Assembly: GCA_947489685.1 (NCBI GenBank)
Contig: CANLEM010000003.1
Span: 62,001-126,000, forward strand
DNA from: an uncultured Aquimarina sp.
GTDB taxonomy: Bacteria; Bacteroidota; Bacteroidia; Flavobacteriales; Flavobacteriaceae
DNA length: 64,000 nucleotides
Reading direction: 5' to 3'
The notes beneath the pieces are model-generated. The model worked only from the letters and a program-made list of their open reading frames with translations, was not told the origin of the DNA and made no database searches. Of this stretch, positions 43,527 to 53,427 are shown piece after piece. Both the position numbers and the translations under genes were made by a program. Within the stretch, counting starts at the first letter, position 1, and each line of letters begins with the position of its first letter.

Positions 43527-46500
43527 ATGAGAAAACACATGTTCTTTATGCTGGTGATGCTATGTGGGATGGTATCAAGTCAGGATTTACCATCGATTAC
43601 ACCTCCATCACCAACGGCCTTCGAGTTAGGAAAATATGGCGAAGTCCCTGTTGGGATGTTTACTGGTACTGCCAATGTAAGTATACCCTTGTATCAATAT
43701 AAAACCAGAAATGTATCAGTACCCATTTCATTGAGTTATAACTCTAATGGGCTTCGTGTGGATCAGATGACCAGTTGGGTTGGTTTGGGCTGGAGTTTAA
43801 ATGCGGGTGGTGTGATTACAAGAACGGTTAAAGATGAAGATGATGATGGCACAGGAGCTGGTTTATTAAGAAATGCACCAGATAAAGAAATAAAAGAAAT
43901 GGTCCTGGCAGGAGGAAATATGATCAATCCAAAAGTAATGGATTTTTATATTGATGGTACTGGTAGTGGAGTAGATACAGAGTATGATATCTATAACTTT
44001 AATGTAATGGGCGCATCAGGTCGTTTTATTTTGGATCGTGAGAATAGAGTTCATATTTTATCAGATAACCCATTATTAAAAATCACTACTTCCGGCCATC
44101 AATTTAATAGGACGTTTGCGATTACTACTCAAGATGGAGTTGTGTATGAATTTACTGCCATAGAAAGTAGTGATGTGCTTGTGCCTCCTACTGCTTCTTT
44201 AGATCCTCCACGAACAGTTACTTCTTGGTATATGACTAAAATAACACACCCATTAGGGGATGAAATTTATTTTACATACGAAAGTCAAAATTATGTTTTT
44301 GTTCAAGGTGAAGGAGAATCGTATTCCAAATTATATTCAAAACAAGAATGCGGTAGTGATATTACATGTCCTCCAGGAAATTTAAGTAATTCAGAGACAA
44401 GAGTATCGATCAACGGACTTCGATTATCTGGTATTAGCAGTAATATGGCATCTGCCGGAAATCTTGTATTAACTACCAATGCTGGTAATCCAAATCTTCC
44501 ATTTCCATTATTAGATCGTGTACAAGTAAAAGATGCCCATAATGGACTTATAGATGATTTTAATTTACAATATACTATAACGGCTAATCACAGAGCTTTT
44601 TTGGATAAAGTGATTATGAGAGATACTAAACAGTTTTATGAGTTTAGTTATATCGACAAAGAACAATTTCCTAGTCGATTATCAAAGGCTCAGGATTATT
44701 GGGGATACTATAATGGTAAGTTGAATAATACGCATTGGGTTCCAAAATCAAATAATCCAGTATTCAATAATTTCGGATCCGACAGAACGCCTTCACCTAC
44801 TCATGCAAAAAAAGGATTGTTACAAAAAGTAACGTACCCTACTAAAGGCTATAACGAATTTGTGTATGAAGCTAATACTGTTAGAGCAAATCAAAATACT
44901 TATCCCAAAACACAACTACAAGTACATACTGGAAACCTAAATCCAGGTAGTTTGGCCATTCCGTTACCCGATAATTATATTGGTAATAGTGTATATCCTA
45001 CCAAAGTTATTGCGAATATGGATTTAGATGGTTTTGGTTGTCAGAGTTGTACAGGTACGGGCGAAGTTCGTATTTATGATAATACCAATAATACTTATGT
45101 ATTTACAAAAACGATAAGTAGAGAGGTTTCTGTAAATGAGGTGGTTAATTTAAACAAGGCATATAGTTACACACTTAGCATCACTAATTCTGGTAGTATA
45201 GATTATATAGCAAATTTAGAATACTATAGTGTTGAGTCAGAACTAATGGATGTGGTGCAAGCAGGCCTTAGAATCAAAGAAGTACATACCAAAGATGATA
45301 CGAATGCAAAAATAAACAGCAGATATTACCTCTATGAGAAACTAGATACCCCAGGAATATCCTCTGGAGTTAGAGGAACGCCTGTTACATTCGAAAACTC
45401 ATATGAAACTCGTACAAATTGTTCTACAGCTTCAAATGAACAAACTGCTGGGTTAGGTAATTATACGCACTGTAAATATGTTTCCTTGTCTTCGAGTAGC
45501 ACCAATACATTGTTTAATCAAAGAGGAACCGCTACGTACTATCCATTTGTATGTGTAAGTAATGGGGCTGCAGATGGCAGGTATGGAATTGAAGAGCACG
45601 AATTTACGGTAAATAGAAATACCACCAATGAATTAATTTGGGGACTTGGAGAATCACTTCCTGTTCAATTTAATAATGAAGATGCTGTAAATAATGGATT
45701 TACAAAAAGAGTAACGGTTTATGCAAAAAAAGCAAGTGGTTTTGTGAAAGCTCAGGAAACCATCAATACATATGCAAAAGATGATTCATATACTAATACA
45801 GTAAATAGCTATATCATTCGCAAAGATTTTAATCCTGTTAGAAATGATCAAGTCGATTATGTATGTAATGCTCAAGACGTAAATCAAACGTATGATTATA
45901 CTTATTGCGATGCTTCGCATACGCACCAATGGCATATTGATAATGGCTATAGTTGTATTGCTCTAGGGCATAATAATGTTACAGTACAACGGCAACATCC
46001 TTGTTATGGGCAGGCAGTAAATTCGATTGTAAAACATGAGGTTTACTACGATTATGATGTGCCTACTTTTTTAAGTGTTATTAGAGAACAACATATATCC
46101 GAACGTTATTATATGGACCAGGTAGCAACCAAGACCTATGATCAAGATGGTGCTAATCCATTAACTACTATTACCAAATATTTTTATGATAATAATTATC
46201 ATCGTTTACCCACCAGAACCGAGGTTACGGATTCTAATGGCAAACAATTAACTACTAAAACCTATTACCCTGATGATGTGACTAGTTTATCTAGTCTTCC
46301 TGGAGGAAACTTGACTCAAGCAGAATATGATGGGATTAATAGTTTAAAGCGTATTTATAATAATCAATCGGCCACACCGATCCAGGTAGAGCAGTATGAA
46401 AAAGAAGGTAGTACTCAAAAATTATTATCTACACAGCGCACATTGTATAAAAACTGGGGAAGTGATAAAATTCTTCCAGAAGAAGTACTCACAGCCAAAG

Positions 46501-46955
46501 GAAGTAACCCATTAGAAAAAAGAGTAACCTATACCTCTTACGATGGTTTTGGTAATCCAAGACAAGTTGCCAAGGCCGATGGTACACCCATTACTTATAT
46601 CTGGGGGTATAATCATCAATATCCAGTGGCCAAATTAGAAAACACCACCTATAGTGCGGTATCGAGTTATGTAAACAATATCGAATCCAAATCTAATCTG
46701 GATACAGATCATACGATGGGCGATTCAGGCACCGAAGGAGCATTACGTCAGGCCTTAAATAGTTTAAGAACAGTACTGCCTAGCGATGTAATGATTACCA
46801 CCTATACCTATGATCCTATGATTGGAGTGACTAGTATGACTGATCCTAGAGGATATACGGTGTATTATGAGTACGACACCTATAATCGCTTGCAATATGT
46901 TCGGGATGCGCAAGGCAAGCTGGTTTCAGAAAACAAGTATCACTACAAAAACTAA
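43527..46955 (+). CDS. Secreted YD/RHS-repeat protein, first of a pair
   Basis: This 1142-residue protein has a signal peptide (ends VSSQ). The N-terminal part SYNSNGLRVDQMTSWVGLGW and 'SLNAGGVITRTVKDEDDDG' is the usual opening of Bacteroidota RHS proteins and resembles the SpvB/TcdB start. A long beta-rich middle is followed by YD repeats near the end (YTYDPMIGVTSMTDPRGY, YTVYYEYDTYNRLQYV). It stops at KYHYKN with no RHS core and no toxin domain. The next RHS gene starts 19 bases later, so the two probably form a two-part shell comparable to TcB/TcC or SpvB-RHS splits (inferred). Confidence 0.85.
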   Translation: MRKHMFFMLVMLCGMVSSQDLPSITPPSPTAFELGKYGEVPVGMFTGTANVSIPLYQYKTRNVSVPISLSYNSNGLRVDQMTSWVGLGWSLNAGGVITRTVKDEDDDGTGAGLLRNAPDKEIKEMVLAGGNMINPKVMDFYIDGTGSGVDTEYDIYNFNVMGASGRFILDRENRVHILSDNPLLKITTSGHQFNRTFAITTQDGVVYEFTAIESSDVLVPPTASLDPPRTVTSWYMTKITHPLGDEIYFTYESQNYVFVQGEGESYSKLYSKQECGSDITCPPGNLSNSETRVSINGLRLSGISSNMASAGNLVLTTNAGNPNLPFPLLDRVQVKDAHNGLIDDFNLQYTITANHRAFLDKVIMRDTKQFYEFSYIDKEQFPSRLSKAQDYWGYYNGKLNNTHWVPKSNNPVFNNFGSDRTPSPTHAKKGLLQKVTYPTKGYNEFVYEANTVRANQNTYPKTQLQVHTGNLNPGSLAIPLPDNYIGNSVYPTKVIANMDLDGFGCQSCTGTGEVRIYDNTNNTYVFTKTISREVSVNEVVNLNKAYSYTLSITNSGSIDYIANLEYYSVESELMDVVQAGLRIKEVHTKDDTNAKINSRYYLYEKLDTPGISSGVRGTPVTFENSYETRTNCSTASNEQTAGLGNYTHCKYVSLSSSSTNTLFNQRGTATYYPFVCVSNGAADGRYGIEEHEFTVNRNTTNELIWGLGESLPVQFNNEDAVNNGFTKRVTVYAKKASGFVKAQETINTYAKDDSYTNTVNSYIIRKDFNPVRNDQVDYVCNAQDVNQTYDYTYCDASHTHQWHIDNGYSCIALGHNNVTVQRQHPCYGQAVNSIVKHEVYYDYDVPTFLSVIREQHISERYYMDQVATKTYDQDGANPLTTITKYFYDNNYHRLPTRTEVTDSNGKQLTTKTYYPDDVTSLSSLPGGNLTQAEYDGINSLKRIYNNQSATPIQVEQYEKEGSTQKLLSTQRTLYKNWGSDKILPEEVLTAKGSNPLEKRVTYTSYDGFGNPRQVAKADGTPITYIWGYNHQYPVAKLENTTYSAVSSYVNNIESKSNLDTDHTMGDSGTEGALRQALNSLRTVLPSDVMITTYTYDPMIGVTSMTDPRGYTVYYEYDTYNRLQYVRDAQGKLVSENKYHYKN

Positions 46956-46974
46956 TTCCTAAAAGTAAGAACAC

Positions 46975-49900
46975 ATGAAAAACAAGATATATATGATTGT
47001 ATTCCTACTGTTTGTAGGATACACAGCCCAAGCACAATTAACCGATGGTCCCAGTGATGGGGGTGGGGGTACCACCAAGTATTATTATGATGGCGATGGT
47101 GATGGATATGGTAACCCCAATTCATCCTATGTTACAAGCCCTCAAAGTCGTTATGTAGACAATAAAACCGATTGTAACGATGGCAATGCTGCCATTAACC
47201 CTACGACCAGATGGTATTATGATCATGATGGTGATGGTAGAGGAAGAACCAGTCCTATGAAGATCCAATGTGCCAAACCCTCAGGATATGTACTATACAA
47301 GGATGATAGAGATGATAACAATTTTTATATCACCCATATTGCACCAAAGAATTTTTATAGAGATGTGGATAAAGATGGTTATGGTAATCCTGGTATCAAG
47401 TATTATCGTAGTGCTGCTCCAACAGATGGATACAGTTATGTAACCAACGGTAATGATTGTAATGATGGTAATAAATACATCAACCCTAATACAGTTTGGT
47501 ATCGAGATTATGATAAAGATGGTAGAGGAAATAAAAATTCGACGACTAAAAGTTGTACAAAGCCTTCAGGTTATGTAAGTAACAATGATGATATCAACGA
47601 TGGTAATTTTCATATTACCAATATCCCACCACGCTATTTTTACCTGGATTATGATAAAGATGGTTATGGGTCTCCTGCTGTTGCAGATCGATTATACTAT
47701 AGTGTGCAACCTAGTGGTTATGTAACGAATAGATATGATTGTGATGATGGCAATAAATATATCCATCCTAATACCGAATGGTATAAAGATGGCGATGGTG
47801 ATGGTCGAGGAAATGCTGCTATAAAAAAGACACAGTGTGATCAACCATTAGGATATGTGATCAATAGTGATGATATCAATGATGGAGATGAATTTATCAC
47901 CAATATCCCACCAAAGAACTTTTACAGGGATACCGATAGAGATACTTTTGGAAGTTCTAATATCAAGTTTTACCGTAGTGCAGCTCCGAGTGATGGACAT
48001 ACGTATGTGTTTAATGGGAATGATCTTGATGATACCAATGAGTATATTACCAATATCCCACCAAAGAATTTTTACAGGGATACCGATAGGGATACTTTTG
48101 GAAGTTCCAATATCAGGTTTTATCGTAGTGTAGCTCCAAATGACGGACATACGTATGTGTTTAACGGGAATGATCTTGATGACACCAATGAGTATATTAC
48201 CAATATCCCACCAAAGAATTTTTATAGAGATGTAGATACTGATACTTTTGGTAATCCAAATGTGAAGTTTTATCGCAGTGCAGTTCCAGATGATGAGTAT
48301 ACCTATGTATTAAACGGTAGTGATCATGATGATGATGATGAGTTTATCACCGACATAGCGCCAAAGAATTTTTACAGAGATGTAGATACCGATACTTTTG
48401 GTAATCCAAATGTAAAATTTTATCGTAGTGCAGCACCAACAGATGGATACAGTTATGTAACCAATGGTAATGATTGTAATGATGATAATATCAATATCCA
48501 CCCCAATACCAAATGGTATGCAGATACAGATAATGATGGATTAGGAGATCCTAATAGTACTACAACTGCATGTATACAACCAATAGGATATGTACTGGAT
48601 AATACTGATCAATGTCCTAATGAATATGGAGGAGTAAGAGGTTGCCCAAGTTCATTGCATCAATTAACAGTTTCTGATACCCAGAACTATGTATTGAGTA
48701 GAACCTATCTAGAAGAAATGACCTCGCCCAGCGAGATTACATTTAATAAGGATGTTAGTGAAACAGTAACCTATGTAGATGGATTGGGTAGACCCAAGCA
48801 ACAAATAGCTGTAAAAGCATCTCCTACAGAGCAGGACATCATCACTCATATCGAGTATGATGAACTAGGTAGACAAACCAAACAGTATTTACCTTTTGCC
48901 AAGGCTAATACAGGCGCATATACTACGGTAGATATCAACAATGATATCAATAGTTATTATTTAAATACCTATGCCAATGATTTTCCTGGGATTACCAATC
49001 CAGCACAGGTAAATGCGTATTCAGAAAGTATCTATGAGGCTTCTCCATTAAACAGAGTATTAGAACAAGGCGCACCGGGCCTAGCTTGGAAAGCAGATCC
49101 AAATAGTGATACAGATCATACCATCAAATTTGATTGGAGACATAATACTGCCAATGAGGTGGTGCGTTTTGATGTGACTTTTGCAGATGCAAATAATACC
49201 GAGGTGCCAAGTTTAGAAAAAGATGGTTTTTATGCTGCCAACGAGTTAACGGTGAGTATTACCAAAGATGAAAACTGGACTACTGCCGATGGGAATAACC
49301 ATACCACAAGAGAATATACAGACAAACAAGGGAGAGTACTTCTAAAAAGGACTTTTAATGAGAGTATACCTCATGACACTTATTATGTATATGATTCTTA
49401 TGGTAATCTTACTTATGTAATACCACCAAAAGTAACCACAACAGATGGTGTTTCTAACACTGAGCTTGCCGAACTCTGTTACCAATACCGATATGATTAC
49501 CGAAACCGATTGATCGAGAAAAAGATCCCAGGCAAAGGATGGGAATATATCGTATATAATGAATTGGATCAACCGGTAATAACTCAAGATGCTAACCTAA
49601 AAGCACAGGGTAAATGGCTATTTACCAAATATGATGCAGTAGGCAGAGTGGCGTATACAGGTAAGATGACAGATCCTAGAGATCGTAACGTAATACAACA
49701 AGAAGCTACAACATATGCTAATGATCTTTGGGTTGCAAAAAGTAATGCCGTAACCATTGGTGGAGTAACTATGCAGTATAATGATGGTGGATATCCTAAA
49801 GTAACCACAGCAGAAACTTTAACTATAAACTACTACGATGATTATGGTTTTGATCTGGCTGGTATTACAGTACCGACGACCGTATTTGGTCATGCAGTAA

Positions 49901-52038
49901 CTAATAATACTAGATCATTAGGAACAGGAAGTAAAGTTCGTGTGTTAGGTACAGATGATTGGATAACTGCTGTAACCTGGTATGACCAAAAAGGAAGACC
50001 AATCTATGTGACCAGCAAAAATGAATATCTAAACACTACCGATGTTATAGAAAGCGAACTAGACTTTGCAGGTAGAATACAACAAACCAAAACCACGCAT
50101 ACCAAAGATAGTAATGCGGCTATTGTAACCATCGACAAATTTACATACGATCATACGGGTAGAATAACCAAACAAACCCAAAAGATCAATGATCAGGACG
50201 AGGAACTAATTGCAAGTAACAACTATGATGTATTAGGGCAGTTAGTAAGCAAAAAAGTAGGAGGAATTGTCACCCTGAGCTCTGTCGAAGGGTTACAAAC
50301 CGTAGATTATAGCTATAATATACGTGGGTGGCTACGAGGGATTAATGATGTAGATAATATAGGGAATGACTTATTCTCATTTAAAATAAGTTATAATACA
50401 CCAACTCACGGTGCGACGCCTTTATATAATAGTAATGTTGCAGAGATAGAATGGAAAACTGTAAATGACAATATACAACGTTGGTATGCGTATGAATTTG
50501 ATAGCCAAAACAGAATTACCAGTGGTATTAGTAGCGACGGTAAATATGATTTAGCTCAATTATCGTATGACAAAGCGGGTAATATTACAAATCTTGTTCG
50601 TCATGGATGGCAGAACAGCACTACGTTTACCAATATGGATATACTAGCTTATGAGTATAATGATGCGCATAAACTCCTTAAAGTAACTGATAGTGGGAAC
50701 AAAATTTATGGTTTTAAGGATGGTAGTAATACAAACAATGACTATGATTATGATGCTAATGGAAATCTAATCTTAGATCATAACAAAGGTATTACAGATA
50801 TTAATTATAATTATTTTGATCTACCAACACAAATTATTGTAGTAAACACAGAGCATAATGGTAACCTTCAATATACCTATGATGCTAATGGTATTAAATT
50901 AAGAAAGGTTGTTACTGATAATGGAAATGTAATTACTACAGAATATAATGGTAACTTTGTATACGAAAACGGTTCTTTGAAATCTATTACACATTCTGAA
51001 GGTTATGCAGAACCAGAAAGCGATGGAACTTATACATATATATACAACTATAAAGATAATGTAGGTAATATTCGCTTGTCTTATGCTGATAGTGATAAAG
51101 ATGGTAAGATTGACTTTACTCGAAATGGTACAGATATAGATGGTGATGGGGACTATCACGAGGAAATCAGACAAGAGCGTAATTATTACCCTTATGGTCT
51201 GGAACATACAGGGTATAATTACACTATTCGAGGCGCCAAGAATAACTTAAAAACCTTCCAAGGGCAAGAGTTAACTGAAGATTTAGGACTAGTGGTACAC
51301 GAATGGAAGTACCGTATCAGTGATCGCAGTATTGGTCGTTTCTGGCAAATTGACCCTTTAACAGAAAAATATGAATGGATGACAACCTATCAGTTTTCAT
51401 CTAATCAACCAATACACGCTCGGGAATTAGAAGGCTTAGAGAGTTCTAATGACTTAAGTTCAAAAGATCCTAATCTTCAAACAGAAGGAGCTAAGACAGC
51501 AGCTGCAGAACCTGAATTGACAATATTTGATGTAATTACTCGTGCGCTAGGTAGAGATGCTGGAGAATCTCATGGGGAACAGGTTTTAGAGAATCATAAA
51601 AACGGAGAGATGTTCCCTGCGTTGGGTCCTAATTTAAGTGAATCTTCGCGAGAAGGGGGAAGTCCTAGGACAAAGACTAAAACAAAGACTAAAACAAAAA
51701 ATGAAACAAAAAATGAAAAGCTTAGGAAAACTGCTGTAGTTGGTCAAGAAGCGCATAGACAAATTCAAAAAGATCTAAAGGCTGAAGGGGCAAATATTGA
51801 AGTGCCCCTTACATTAAAAGATGGTAAAAATGTTCGAAAAGATGCTATCAGACAAGATGGAACAGTTGTTATTATAAAACCAGGTACTGAATCAGGAAAA
51901 AGTGCTGCTAAAAGAAGAGAAAAATTAATGCAAAATAATGGTTATAATACCGAGGTTATATTTTATGATCCTAGTAGTCCTGCTTATCAACCAGGGTCTT
52001 CAACTTATATAGGTCCAAAGAATAAAAATGGAAAATAA
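46975..52038 (+). CDS. Secreted RHS polymorphic toxin with Asp-rich repeats and C-terminal nuclease-like domain
   Basis: This 1687-residue protein has a signal peptide (ends AQAQ). Residues ~35-550 are tandem Asp-rich repeats of the form YRDxDxDGYGNP, like thrombospondin type 3 calcium-binding loops. DUF6443-like sequence follows (~560 on: YVDGLGRPKQQIAV), then YD repeats. The RHS core is at ~1400-1480 with HEWKYRISDRSIGRFWQIDP (DP at 1460-1461). The last ~110 residues form a variable domain with E1592, D1623 and K1635 (VVIIKPGT), suggesting a PD-(D/E)xK-type nuclease. A short helical/Lys-Thr linker precedes it. The overlapping next gene is the likely immunity gene. Nuclease activity is inferred. 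Confidence 0.85.
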   Translation: MKNKIYMIVFLLFVGYTAQAQLTDGPSDGGGGTTKYYYDGDGDGYGNPNSSYVTSPQSRYVDNKTDCNDGNAAINPTTRWYYDHDGDGRGRTSPMKIQCAKPSGYVLYKDDRDDNNFYITHIAPKNFYRDVDKDGYGNPGIKYYRSAAPTDGYSYVTNGNDCNDGNKYINPNTVWYRDYDKDGRGNKNSTTKSCTKPSGYVSNNDDINDGNFHITNIPPRYFYLDYDKDGYGSPAVADRLYYSVQPSGYVTNRYDCDDGNKYIHPNTEWYKDGDGDGRGNAAIKKTQCDQPLGYVINSDDINDGDEFITNIPPKNFYRDTDRDTFGSSNIKFYRSAAPSDGHTYVFNGNDLDDTNEYITNIPPKNFYRDTDRDTFGSSNIRFYRSVAPNDGHTYVFNGNDLDDTNEYITNIPPKNFYRDVDTDTFGNPNVKFYRSAVPDDEYTYVLNGSDHDDDDEFITDIAPKNFYRDVDTDTFGNPNVKFYRSAAPTDGYSYVTNGNDCNDDNINIHPNTKWYADTDNDGLGDPNSTTTACIQPIGYVLDNTDQCPNEYGGVRGCPSSLHQLTVSDTQNYVLSRTYLEEMTSPSEITFNKDVSETVTYVDGLGRPKQQIAVKASPTEQDIITHIEYDELGRQTKQYLPFAKANTGAYTTVDINNDINSYYLNTYANDFPGITNPAQVNAYSESIYEASPLNRVLEQGAPGLAWKADPNSDTDHTIKFDWRHNTANEVVRFDVTFADANNTEVPSLEKDGFYAANELTVSITKDENWTTADGNNHTTREYTDKQGRVLLKRTFNESIPHDTYYVYDSYGNLTYVIPPKVTTTDGVSNTELAELCYQYRYDYRNRLIEKKIPGKGWEYIVYNELDQPVITQDANLKAQGKWLFTKYDAVGRVAYTGKMTDPRDRNVIQQEATTYANDLWVAKSNAVTIGGVTMQYNDGGYPKVTTAETLTINYYDDYGFDLAGITVPTTVFGHAVTNNTRSLGTGSKVRVLGTDDWITAVTWYDQKGRPIYVTSKNEYLNTTDVIESELDFAGRIQQTKTTHTKDSNAAIVTIDKFTYDHTGRITKQTQKINDQDEELIASNNYDVLGQLVSKKVGGIVTLSSVEGLQTVDYSYNIRGWLRGINDVDNIGNDLFSFKISYNTPTHGATPLYNSNVAEIEWKTVNDNIQRWYAYEFDSQNRITSGISSDGKYDLAQLSYDKAGNITNLVRHGWQNSTTFTNMDILAYEYNDAHKLLKVTDSGNKIYGFKDGSNTNNDYDYDANGNLILDHNKGITDINYNYFDLPTQIIVVNTEHNGNLQYTYDANGIKLRKVVTDNGNVITTEYNGNFVYENGSLKSITHSEGYAEPESDGTYTYIYNYKDNVGNIRLSYADSDKDGKIDFTRNGTDIDGDGDYHEEIRQERNYYPYGLEHTGYNYTIRGAKNNLKTFQGQELTEDLGLVVHEWKYRISDRSIGRFWQIDPLTEKYEWMTTYQFSSNQPIHARELEGLESSNDLSSKDPNLQTEGAKTAAAEPELTIFDVITRALGRDAGESHGEQVLENHKNGEMFPALGPNLSESSREGGSPRTKTKTKTKTKNETKNEKLRKTAVVGQEAHRQIQKDLKAEGANIEVPLTLKDGKNVRKDAIRQDGTVVIIKPGTESGKSAAKRREKLMQNNGYNTEVIFYDPSSPAYQPGSSTYIGPKNKNGK
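47899..48499 (+). repeat. Near-identical 150-base tandem repeats in the RHS toxin gene
   Basis: Copies begin at 47899, 48049, 48199 and 48349, each 150 bases (50 codons) with the pattern TNIPPKNFYRDTDRDTFG. The first two are almost identical at DNA level, which suggests recent duplication. Upstream, longer ~94-codon units begin near 47332 and 47617. Confidence 0.85.
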
Positions 52039-52705
52039 AATGAAATTAACTAAACAGAAATTAATTAGTTTTTTAAAGCCGGCACTAACGAATATGGGGT
52101 ATTCTGAATTCAAAGATAGTAGTACTGGTTCCCAAGGATTATATGTTAAAAAGATAAATGGTATGTATCTATGCTTAGGTACTATAATTTCTAGATATGA
52201 GGATGCGCAGTTTAGTGCATCCTTTTATCTATCAAAAACTACTAGATGGGGATCAATATGGGATGATATTCCTAGAAACTCTTATCAGAGAATTAGCTTC
52301 TTTTTGAAAGAAGGAGAAAGAGAATTGCTTCTAAATGAAGATGATCATAAAGGTTTTGATGCTTGGTGGGATGCATCAGATGAAAGTAATATATCAAATT
52401 TTCTAAAAGTTGTAGAGATTACGGAAAGTAGATTTATTAATCAAAACACTCTTATCGATGAAATTAATCGAAGTAAAGAAGTAATAAGGCTATCTAATTT
52501 AGTTAAAGATACCATAGCGGCCATTAAATCTGGAAAGATTGGAAATAATTTTGATTTTTTACCAAATAAAGAGATTGATGAAGTTCCAATGATTTGGTTT
52601 AAAGCAGCAGAACTAACACTAAAAAAGAACCAAGAAGTTTTAAATAAAAATCTAGTCAAACTGTTGGCTACAGATTCTTGGAGGCAGTTTAAGTTGAATA
52701 ACTGA
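52028..52705 (+). CDS. Probable immunity protein of the RHS toxin
   Basis: This 225-residue cytoplasmic protein overlaps the toxin stop by 11 bases (or starts at ATG 52040, just after it). It has no signal peptide. N-terminal MKLTKQKLISFLKPALTNMGY, then an alpha/beta part with LYVKKINGMYLCLGTIISRY, and a helical end. No family is recognised. Position and overlap are the standard signs of an immunity gene; the function is inferred from context only. Confidence 0.6.
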   Translation: MENKMKLTKQKLISFLKPALTNMGYSEFKDSSTGSQGLYVKKINGMYLCLGTIISRYEDAQFSASFYLSKTTRWGSIWDDIPRNSYQRISFFLKEGERELLLNEDDHKGFDAWWDASDESNISNFLKVVEITESRFINQNTLIDEINRSKEVIRLSNLVKDTIAAIKSGKIGNNFDFLPNKEIDEVPMIWFKAAELTLKKNQEVLNKNLVKLLATDSWRQFKLNN

Positions 52706-52792
52706 ATCAAATAACTATTTTTACAATCTTTAATTTTGAAGTGATTTTTCTTTAAAATTTATTAATTGAAAACAATCATTAAATAAAATACC

Positions 52793-53062
52793 ATGAATAC
52801 AAAACATTATAAATATGGATACTTATCAATCTTATTCTTCGTAATCTATTTTGTCTTTATCCAATTAGACAAAAACTTATTAATAAATATTATTCCAGTA
52901 TTTAAGATAGTTTTGAGCATTATTTTAATCTTACTAGGAATAATTACTGGTTATCTTGGAATCAAAAGAAATATCCAAAAAACAATGAGTATTATTGGTG
53001 TAATTCTTAATGGTTTATCATTGGTATCTTACTCAATAGGTTTGTTTAGTAGTTTTCTCTAA
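52793..53062 (+). CDS. Small membrane protein downstream of the immunity gene
   Basis: This is an 89-residue protein with three hydrophobic stretches (~9-23, ~32-54, ~64-88) around a short basic loop (GIKRNIQKT). The family is not recognised. It is the last gene of the RHS cluster and might be a second immunity or accessory protein. Confidence 0.5.
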   Translation: MNTKHYKYGYLSILFFVIYFVFIQLDKNLLINIIPVFKIVLSIILILLGIITGYLGIKRNIQKTMSIIGVILNGLSLVSYSIGLFSSFL

Positions 53063-53087
53063 TTAAATATGTACCTATCCCGTTGTT

Positions 53088-53172
53088 CCCCCGCTAGCGC
53101 TCGTCTTTGACGGGTGCCGTTAAAGATTAGTAGCTTTTAAGGCACAAGTTGCAAACTTGCGCCAGCAGGGGG
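53088..53172. repeat. REP-like GC-rich palindromic element
   Basis: Outer arms CCCCCGCTAGCGC and GCGCCAGCAGGGGG and inner arms GTGCCGTTAAAG and CTTTTAAGGCAC form a long imperfect hairpin. The element is far richer in GC than its surroundings. Its look matches dispersed palindromes found in marine Bacteroidota. No second copy is seen in this window. Confidence 0.6.
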
Positions 53173-53200
53173 ATAACAGTCAAATAGATATTAAGAATGG

Positions 53201-53228
53201 CAGTCACATTTAAGTGACTGTCTTTTTT
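53201..53228 (+). terminator. Terminator after the RHS cluster
   Basis: A 7-bp perfect stem (CAGTCAC paired with GTGACTG), a six-base loop and then TCTTTTTTT. Confidence 0.85.
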
Positions 53229-53257
53229 TGGTTAATACAGTTTTAATAAAGATGTTT

Positions 53258-53293
53258 TAGTTTCAAAAAAGAAACTAGTTAGGTTTACATTTG
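53258..53293 (+). promoter_or_regulatory. TAGTTTC/GAAACTA palindrome and -7 box of the T9SS protein gene
   Basis: The inverted repeat (53258-53277) overlaps the place where a -33 TTG should lie, while TACATTTG (53286-53293) is a good -7 box. The missing -33 and the palindrome together suggest regulated transcription. Confidence 0.4.
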
Positions 53294-53427
53294 CTTATAG
53301 ATAATATGGCTACGGATTGCAAGCCTGGTGGATCATGTTCAGGGAACATATATACCAGATATTGGAACAAACGTTTATATAAATAATTAAGAAGCAGCAT
53401 ACCTTTACTATCACTAATTAAATTTTA

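Larger units (their letters stand above)
53063..53427. other. 365-base non-coding region with REP-like palindrome and hairpins
   Basis: There is no gene. It contains the GC-rich palindromic element (53088-53172), a terminator (53201-53228), the AGTTTC/GAAACT palindrome (53258-53277) and a TACATTTG box (53286-53293) before the T9SS protein gene. Confidence 0.7.

Noticed and set aside
47848..48150. ORFs on both strands within the Asp-rich repeats
   Set aside because: They are produced by the periodic repeat and lie inside the clearly coding RHS frame.
47899..48499. CRISPR-like array
   Set aside because: The units are contiguous 150-base coding repeats in frame, without spacers.
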